Shown here one piece after another: positions 6,333-9,676 of a stretch of 9,676 nucleotides of DNA. Under the pieces are notes generated by a model. That model made no database searches. It was not told the origin of the DNA and worked only from the letters and a program-made list of their open reading frames with translations. Where the stretch lies: the NCBI GenBank assembly GCA_003661775.1, contig QMWT01000036.1, positions 1 to 9,676 of the forward strand, read 5' to 3'. The translations under genes and the position numbers were made by a program. The DNA is from Thermoprotei archaeon. Lineage in GTDB: Archaea > Thermoproteota > Thermoprotei_A > Sulfolobales > Ignisphaeraceae. Every line of letters begins with the position of its first letter. The stretch's first letter is position 1.

Positions 6333-6579
6333 TTACGTATCCCTCCGGCTCCCTCCTTCTCTGGCTCTGAACATAGACCCAGAGCAACCCGAGAAAAACG
6401 ATGAACAGAGGCATCCAGAACCAGATCCTCTGCATGAAAGTGGTTACATTCCCCGAGAAAAGCGACGGATAAACATTCTGAAAGGCTTGAAGGCACTCGT
6501 TGAAAACCCGCTTCTCCACATACCAGAACAGGCCTCCGAAGAAAATGAGGATAAAGAACATGGCGTAGATGTAGATCAC
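6325..6579 (-). CDS. Small two-helix membrane protein (similar to its upstream neighbour)
   Basis: An 84-aa protein with helix 1 at about 4-20, an exposed loop (21-52) with a sequon at 44 (NVT), helix 2 at 53-71 and a basic tail (QSQRRREPEG). The start is GTG 6579, overlapping the stop of the 92-aa gene (GTGA). The stop overlaps the TTG start of the adhesin by 8 nt, and its last codons carry the adhesin's ribosome binding site. It shares plan and scattered residues with the 92-aa protein (a loop Leu-x-Ala, Ser-Gly, Thr-Phe, then W-x-Y after helix 2), which suggests an old tandem duplication. It is probably a virion-membrane protein; the family is unknown. Confidence 0.78.
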   Translation of the reverse strand: MIYIYAMFFILIFFGGLFWYVEKRVFNECLQAFQNVYPSLFSGNVTTFMQRIWFWMPLFIVFLGLLWVYVQSQRRREPEGYVIE

Positions 6580-6854
6580 GCCTCATACCTCCCGTAGACC
6601 GTTTCCTTTTCCTGAGCCTTCATGTAGGCCCAGAGGAGGATGGCCCCCACCGTTATTATCACCCAGAAACCCAAGGCGTATTTGCTCACGGTCTGGACGA
6701 GGTTGAAGGTTGCGAGAGGCGTCCCCGAAAGTTCAGGAGCCATAGTATTATTCAAAGCCTCAAGCGTTTTATGCAGCGCTGGGACGCAAGCCATCCAGAT
6801 CACGCTCACGGTCACGAGGAGAACCGAGGCAACAAGCCACACCCAGACGATCAT
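6576..6854 (-). CDS. Small two-helix membrane protein
   Basis: A 92-aa protein with N-terminal helix 3-21, an exposed loop of about 35 residues with a sequon (NNT, 35-37) and SGTPLATF (43-50), helix 2 at about 59-77 and a charged tail (KAQEKETVYGRYEA). ATG 6854 overlaps the stop of the 365-aa gene (ATGA). It resembles the next gene product in layout and in several aligned positions. Small two-pass proteins of this size are common structural components of pleomorphic and spindle-shaped archaeal viruses, so it could be a minor capsid or envelope protein. No specific family is recognised. Confidence 0.78.
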   Translation of the reverse strand: MIVWVWLVASVLLVTVSVIWMACVPALHKTLEALNNTMAPELSGTPLATFNLVQTVSKYALGFWVIITVGAILLWAYMKAQEKETVYGRYEA

Positions 6855-7948
6855 CCCAGGATCTCCCTCTCCAGCTCCTTCCAGCTCTTAACGGGATACT
6901 TCCTCCTCTCAAACCCAAGGGGGAAGACCTCCCTCTCCCTCTTCTTCCCCTTCCTTCTCTTCGTCAACGGCCTCTTGGGGCGGGAAACTTGGGGTTGAGA
7001 GAAGAGGAGCTGAGGAGACAAGGCAACCCTCCTTCTCGGCCTCTCCTCCACAAGCAGAGGCTCATACCGTCTCAACCGCAATCTCCGAGGTTGAACGGTT
7101 CTCTGGAGAATGTCCTGCCTCGTCCTCGTCCTAAGGGGTTGGGTTAATCCAATCAGCCCGAAGACCTTGGAGAGGGGTTGAGGCCTGGCCATAATGGGCT
7201 TGAGAACGGTCTCAGCCCTCACGGGGATGCCTTTAGGAATCTTCTCCGGGACCACTATGAGCCTTGAAGCCCCAGCAGCCTCGTGATACACCTTAGGCTT
7301 CCCGAAGCCGAGGTAACCGGTCTCAGGCCATCCTCTCCCCCGAATGACTGTAGGAGACCATTCCTCGGGGACAAAAACCTCCTCAGTTTCAAAACCCTTC
7401 AACTTAGGCTTGAGAACCCCAGCCTTGCCTAAGAGGACGTCGAACCCCTTACCTGCAACGTATCCCCCAGCGAAGCCTCCCAGCATCTCCCCCGCGAAGC
7501 CAAGCGGGTCCCGGCGGATCTCCTCGGCAACCCTCCTCCTCGCCTCCCGGCTCCGGATGAGCCTCACAGCCGACCTGCCCGTCTCCAGCCACGCCTTCGG
7601 CCTGAAGGGGAACGTGGCTCCCTCCACAGCCCCGGCCCCAGCCCTCAGCAGGAAGTAGGCCTCATAGGGAGCCATGGCCCTCCGCGCCTCCGCCTCAGCC
7701 ACCTTGGCCCTGGCGATGAGCTCGAAGACGTTCCTGGGGCGGCCCTCGGGCTTGGGGGCTTCGAGGGGCGGCCTCTTCTCACCCCACTCCCTAACCCTCC
7801 GGGCCGCCTCCCTGAAGGCCCCTGCGGCCTTGGAGACGGCCTGCTCCTCGACTTCGAAGAGGGTTCCGGCTTTCTTCTGCTTCTCAAGAAGTCTTTTCCG
7901 CTGAGGGGGAGGAATGTAGGGATGGCTCAAGGGACTTCCACTATTCAA
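6851..7948 (-). CDS. Basic 365-aa protein with Gly-rich hydrophobic patch, unknown function
   Basis: First gene of the second operon. The N-terminal third is charged helix (residues 17-55, 78-92) and there are many Pro/Arg stretches. A short Gly/Ala-rich hydrophobic patch follows at about 148-168 (DPLGFAGEMLGGFAGGYVAG), then a beta/Pro-rich middle. The C-terminal 90 residues are strongly basic (PRRLRLRRYEP, RPLTKRRKGKKRERE). It has no signal peptide and no enzyme motif. The patch resembles membrane-active Gly-zipper segments and the tail looks nucleic-acid binding, so an internal virion protein is a reasonable guess, no more. The start is TTG 7948, directly after in-frame TAA, with no ribosome binding site (leaderless reading). 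Another TTG at 7930 would fit a TATA box centred near 7966 better; the first ATG is at residue 92. Confidence 0.75.
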   Translation of the reverse strand: MNSGSPLSHPYIPPPQRKRLLEKQKKAGTLFEVEEQAVSKAAGAFREAARRVREWGEKRPPLEAPKPEGRPRNVFELIARAKVAEAEARRAMAPYEAYFLLRAGAGAVEGATFPFRPKAWLETGRSAVRLIRSREARRRVAEEIRRDPLGFAGEMLGGFAGGYVAGKGFDVLLGKAGVLKPKLKGFETEEVFVPEEWSPTVIRGRGWPETGYLGFGKPKVYHEAAGASRLIVVPEKIPKGIPVRAETVLKPIMARPQPLSKVFGLIGLTQPLRTRTRQDILQRTVQPRRLRLRRYEPLLVEERPRRRVALSPQLLFSQPQVSRPKRPLTKRRKGKKREREVFPLGFERRKYPVKSWKELEREILG

Positions 7949-7961
7949 TTAAATTTAATTG
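7946..7961. promoter_or_regulatory. Operator-like site 2: perfect 16-bp palindrome
   Basis: CAATTAAATTTAATTG is its own reverse complement over 16 bp. It contains the TTG start codon of the 365-aa gene and would sit on the start of its transcript. A degenerate half-overlapping copy (TAATTGTATTTAATTT) follows at 7956-7971. Confidence 0.55.
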
Positions 7962-7975
7962 TATTTAATTTTTTC
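7962..7975 (-). promoter_or_regulatory. Promoter (AT-rich TATA-like box) of the second minus-strand operon
   Basis: On the minus strand the segment reads GAAAAAATTAAATA, 15-28 nt before TTG 7948. It gives a leaderless or near-leaderless transcript. The exact box is ambiguous because the whole gap is AT-rich. Confidence 0.45.
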
Positions 7976-7983
7976 CATAAGTC

Positions 7984-7992
7984 TTTAATATG
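7984..7992 (+). promoter_or_regulatory. TATA-like box of the plus-strand operon
   Basis: TTTAATATG is centred 26 nt before ATG 8014, the spacing expected for a leaderless archaeal transcript. No ribosome binding site is visible before this ATG, which fits. Confidence 0.5.
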
Positions 7993-7996
7993 AAAT

Positions 7997-8012
7997 AGGC
8001 TAAATTTAGTTA
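7997..8012. promoter_or_regulatory. Operator-like site 3 (plus-strand operon)
   Basis: AGGCTAAATTTAGTTA has the perfect 10-bp palindrome CTAAATTTAG (8000-8009) at its core. It matches the 7946-7961 palindrome at 10 of 16 positions and lies between the TATA-like box and ATG 8014. Confidence 0.45.
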
Positions 8013-8013
8013 G

Positions 8014-8460
8014 ATGAGCAACCGTCTCGACCTGATAGGGCAATACATCTCCGTCGTTCTCCAAAGCCTCAACGCCGCCGACAGCCTCCACAAGCAGGGC
8101 CTCCACTACCAGGCCCTCCTCGCTCTGAAAGACGCCATCAGACGGCTCTACAGAGAGAATAGAGAAGAGGAGAAGCAGTTGTTAAGCTGGATTAAACGGA
8201 TCGACGACTTGGCCCTTAAGGCTCCGGTGGACGGCCCTGACGAGACGATGAGGGATTGGAAGAGGTGGGTGTGGCTTAACCGAGAGGCGAAGAGGCTTTA
8301 TGAAGAACTTGACTTCGAGATCTGGAGTCGGCTCCATCAATTGGGATACTTCAAAATGGGGGAAGGGCTCTGGTTTCCAAGTGGGGGAAAGAGGAGCGGG
8401 AAGGGGGAGCATAAGGGATTCCCCCTAGAGCTCAGCAGTGAGGTGAGGGAGAAGAGATGA
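8014..8460 (+). CDS. Helical cytosolic protein cotranslated with the ATPase, unknown function
   Basis: A 148-aa protein, mostly amphipathic helix: LDLIGQYISVVLQSLNAADS (5-24), HYQALLALKDAIRRLYRE (31-48), then DWKRWVWLNREAKRLYEELD (81-100). A Gly/Lys-rich loop (124-135) precedes the charged end. The first 60 residues resemble a TPR- or HEPN-like helical hairpin in general form, but I see no HEPN catalytic motif. The ATG at 8014 has no ribosome binding site and fits a leaderless start. Its TGA overlaps the ATG of the ATPase gene (ATGA at 8457-8460), so the two are made together and the protein may be a partner or loader of the ATPase. No family is recognised. Confidence 0.8.
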   Translation: MSNRLDLIGQYISVVLQSLNAADSLHKQGLHYQALLALKDAIRRLYRENREEEKQLLSWIKRIDDLALKAPVDGPDETMRDWKRWVWLNREAKRLYEELDFEIWSRLHQLGYFKMGEGLWFPSGGKRSGKGEHKGFPLELSSEVREKR

Positions 8461-9392
8461 CCATCACGGTTGAGAAGAAGGTTCCGGAGATATGGGCTGA
8501 GAGCGCCCCTCCGAAGGTCATCAAGATAGCCTTGGACTTCGGGCTCTTGAAGATTGGCTACTCACTTGAGAACTATCTTGTCGACGCCGTGAAGGAGGGG
8601 GGCTATGAGACAGTCTGCATCTGGGGGATTCAAGGCTCGGGGAAGAGCAGCTACATGCTTCAGATGGGGTACTGGATCTATAAAGACTGGGACAAGGTCC
8701 TCAGCAGCCTCGTCTTCAAGCCCAACGACTTCGTGAAGAGGCTTAAGAGCATCCCCGTGAACCGGAGGACACCCTGCCTCCTCTGGGACGACATAGGGGT
8801 CCACTACCCTAGCAGCACCTTCAAGACCGACATAAAGCAGTACGAGGCGATTGACAGCGCTTGGGCGGCCGTGAGGACCAAGTGCAACATCATCATCATG
8901 ACGATTCCCTTGATAGACCGGCTGGCGAAGAACATCAAGGACAACGTCACCTTTGAGGTCTTCCTGGGTCGGAACCAGAAGGTGATGATCCGGCGGCTGT
9001 TCCACTTGCCAGGGCTCAACAGGATGGAGAGCAACTTCTTCAAGATCCTCTTGGAGAAGCCCTACAAGATCAACCTCTATGACGTTCCCACGGACGTCTT
9101 CAAGGAGTACTGGGAGCTGAGGCTCCGGCTGACGGAGGAGGCCCTGGACCGATTGGACAAGACAGTTGAGGAGGAGGACTTGAAGGGCTATGTCCCCGTT
9201 CTCGACGCCTCATTGGAGCTGAATGTGAGTCCCAACACGCTACAACAGATGATAAGCCGGGGCATCGTCCAGGGAAAGAAGATCAAGGGGGTTCTTTGTA
9301 TAAAGGAGGAGGAACTGGAGAAATTGAAGATGAGTGAGAAGTTCAGGGGTCAGAGGCCGCGTGGAAAGGCGTATAGGTTCAAGGTGGAGTGA
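8457..9392 (+). CDS. P-loop ATPase fused to a C-terminal excisionase/MerR-like HTH
   Basis: A 311-aa protein. Walker A is GIQGSGKS (57-64) and Walker B is CLLWDD (107-112). A sensor-like strand NIIIMT (144-149) follows AWAAVRTKC, and Arg-rich strands follow at about 172-181. After a helical linker (215-243), residues 245-290 read like an HTH_17/excisionase domain: VPVLDASLELNVSPNTLQQM, then ISRGIVQGKKIKG, and IKEEELEKL. The last 20 residues are basic. ATPases of this size are standard in small archaeal viruses and plasmids, where they handle the genome (replication initiation, maintenance or packaging). The attached DNA-binding domain suggests site-specific recruitment, possibly to the palindromes in this window (inference). 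The ATG at 8457 overlaps the preceding stop. I cannot place it in a named ATPase clade (DnaA-like, Zot-like or packaging type). Confidence 0.85.
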   Translation: MTITVEKKVPEIWAESAPPKVIKIALDFGLLKIGYSLENYLVDAVKEGGYETVCIWGIQGSGKSSYMLQMGYWIYKDWDKVLSSLVFKPNDFVKRLKSIPVNRRTPCLLWDDIGVHYPSSTFKTDIKQYEAIDSAWAAVRTKCNIIIMTIPLIDRLAKNIKDNVTFEVFLGRNQKVMIRRLFHLPGLNRMESNFFKILLEKPYKINLYDVPTDVFKEYWELRLRLTEEALDRLDKTVEEEDLKGYVPVLDASLELNVSPNTLQQMISRGIVQGKKIKGVLCIKEEELEKLKMSEKFRGQRPRGKAYRFKVE

Positions 9393-9465
9393 ACATACCT
9401 TTTACATTTCAATAATATTACTAAGATTAAGGGTGAAAAAACAGACATAAAACTCACATAAATTT

Positions 9466-9481
9466 TAGTTGAATTTAGTTA
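9466..9481. promoter_or_regulatory. Operator-like site 4
   Basis: TAGTTGAATTTAGTTA matches site 1 (3781-3796) at 13 of 16 positions, and both are followed by a short T-rich run and a TATATA core in the same orientation. It matches the 7946-7961 palindrome at 11 of 16. Confidence 0.5.
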
Positions 9482-9482
9482 A

Positions 9483-9490
9483 TTTTATAT
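9483..9490 (+). promoter_or_regulatory. TATA-like box for the rightmost gene
   Basis: TTTTATAT would start transcription near 9512 and favour ATG 9524. An alternative box, CATAAATTTT (9457-9466), would give a leaderless transcript beginning near ATG 9491. Confidence 0.4.
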
Positions 9491-9676
9491 ATGTGTCCTA
9501 CTTGTATGGAACTCGGACGGGAGATGTTTGAGAGGGGTCTTCCCTCGGTTGAGGAGGTCCGGGAGCGGATTGACGGGGTTAGGCCCCGGGTTCACAGGCT
9601 GGCCCTCCGGTTTCAGTACTTGACTGCGGGCCGCCGTTCCGAGGTTTGTGGGAAGTGGTGGTTTCCGGCTGAGAAC
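9491..9676 (+). CDS. N-terminal part of an unidentified protein (partial, runs off right edge)
   Basis: 62 open codons to the window edge. If the start is ATG 9491 the protein begins MCPTCMELG, with a C-x-x-C pair and a third Cys at about residue 53, so a zinc-binding site is possible. Other starts are ATG 9506 and ATG 9524, the latter reading MFERGLPSVEEVRERIDG; both remove the Cys pair. The remainder is Arg-rich and helical (RPRVHRLALRFQYL), ending CGKWWFPAEN. Coding is supported by the open frame, codon use like its neighbours and the promoter-like gap. Same direction as the ATPase operon, but apparently transcribed separately. No family is recognised from this fragment. Confidence 0.55.
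   Translation, partial: MCPTCMELGREMFERGLPSVEEVRERIDGVRPRVHRLALRFQYLTAGRRSEVCGKWWFPAEN

Larger units (their letters stand above)
9393..9490. other. AT-rich intergenic region between ATPase gene and next gene
   Basis: 98 nt without a gene. A T-rich run just after the stop (CCTTTTACATTTC, 9400-9412) could serve as a weak archaeal terminator. The right half contains the fourth operator-like site and a TATA-like box. Confidence 0.5.

Noticed and set aside
6329..6586. Alternative frame over the 84-aa membrane protein
   Set aside because: It is a frameshifted reading of the same DNA without coherent hydrophobic segments. The chosen frame has two clean helices and GTGA coupling.
7949..8013. Replication origin in the divergent AT-rich gap
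   Set aside because: The palindromes and AT-richness are fully explained by two divergent promoters. There are no iterons beyond the operator-like copies and no initiator gene is recognised.
8562..9043. Minus-strand frames opposite the ATPase gene
   Set aside because: The plus-strand frame carries Walker A, Walker B and an HTH. The reverse frames are composition artefacts.
1..9676. CRISPR arrays, tRNA or rRNA genes, insertion sequences
   Set aside because: No spaced direct repeats, no cloverleaf or rRNA-like sequence, and no transposase motif was seen on either strand.

Overview
The window looks like part of an archaeal virus, provirus or virus-derived plasmid, probably of an uncultured thermoproteote-like archaeon. 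The genes are packed end to end, with ATGA or GTGA stop/start overlaps. GTG and TTG starts are frequent, and the only AT-rich gaps hold TATA-like boxes close to start codons, as in archaeal leaderless or short-leader promoters. No integrase, polymerase, tRNA, rRNA, CRISPR array or insertion sequence is visible. The host assignment is inference.

Layout. (1) Positions 1-3767, minus strand: an operon read from a promoter near 3800. It encodes a 93-aa protein with two hydrophobic helices (candidate major capsid protein resembling VP1/VP3 of spindle-shaped viruses), a 143-aa soluble protein, a 239-aa protein with membrane segments at both ends, an 89-aa triple-spanning protein, an 81-aa very basic protein with a phage-like KWIQKAIKRPGAL motif, and a large secreted protein that runs off the left edge. 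In that last protein a glycosidase-like beta-propeller is inserted inside a DUF2341 domain. (2) Positions 3831-7948, minus strand: a second operon from the divergent promoter near 7965. It encodes a 365-aa basic protein with a Gly-rich hydrophobic patch, two similar small two-helix membrane proteins, a 546-aa secreted adhesin (DNRLRE module at the N terminus, membrane anchor at the C terminus), two further small membrane proteins and a 63-aa charged helical protein. (3) Positions 8014-9676, plus strand: a 148-aa helical protein overlapping a 311-aa P-loop ATPase with a C-terminal excisionase/MerR-like HTH, then a gap with its own promoter and the start of another gene.

How the parts may work together (inference): the two minus-strand operons look like a virion and envelope module, with capsid-like and accessory membrane proteins, a nucleic-acid-condensing basic protein and two receptor-binding or glycan-active surface proteins. 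The plus-strand operon looks like a genome-handling module. All three intergenic regions carry copies of one imperfect palindrome, related to the perfect 16-bp CAATTAAATTTAATTG, at or next to transcription starts. One regulator may therefore control the whole element.

The most notable points are the nested enzyme-like propeller in the large surface protein, the shared operator family, the ATPase-HTH fusion, and the AT-rich composition of the two surface-protein modules against a more GC-rich backbone.
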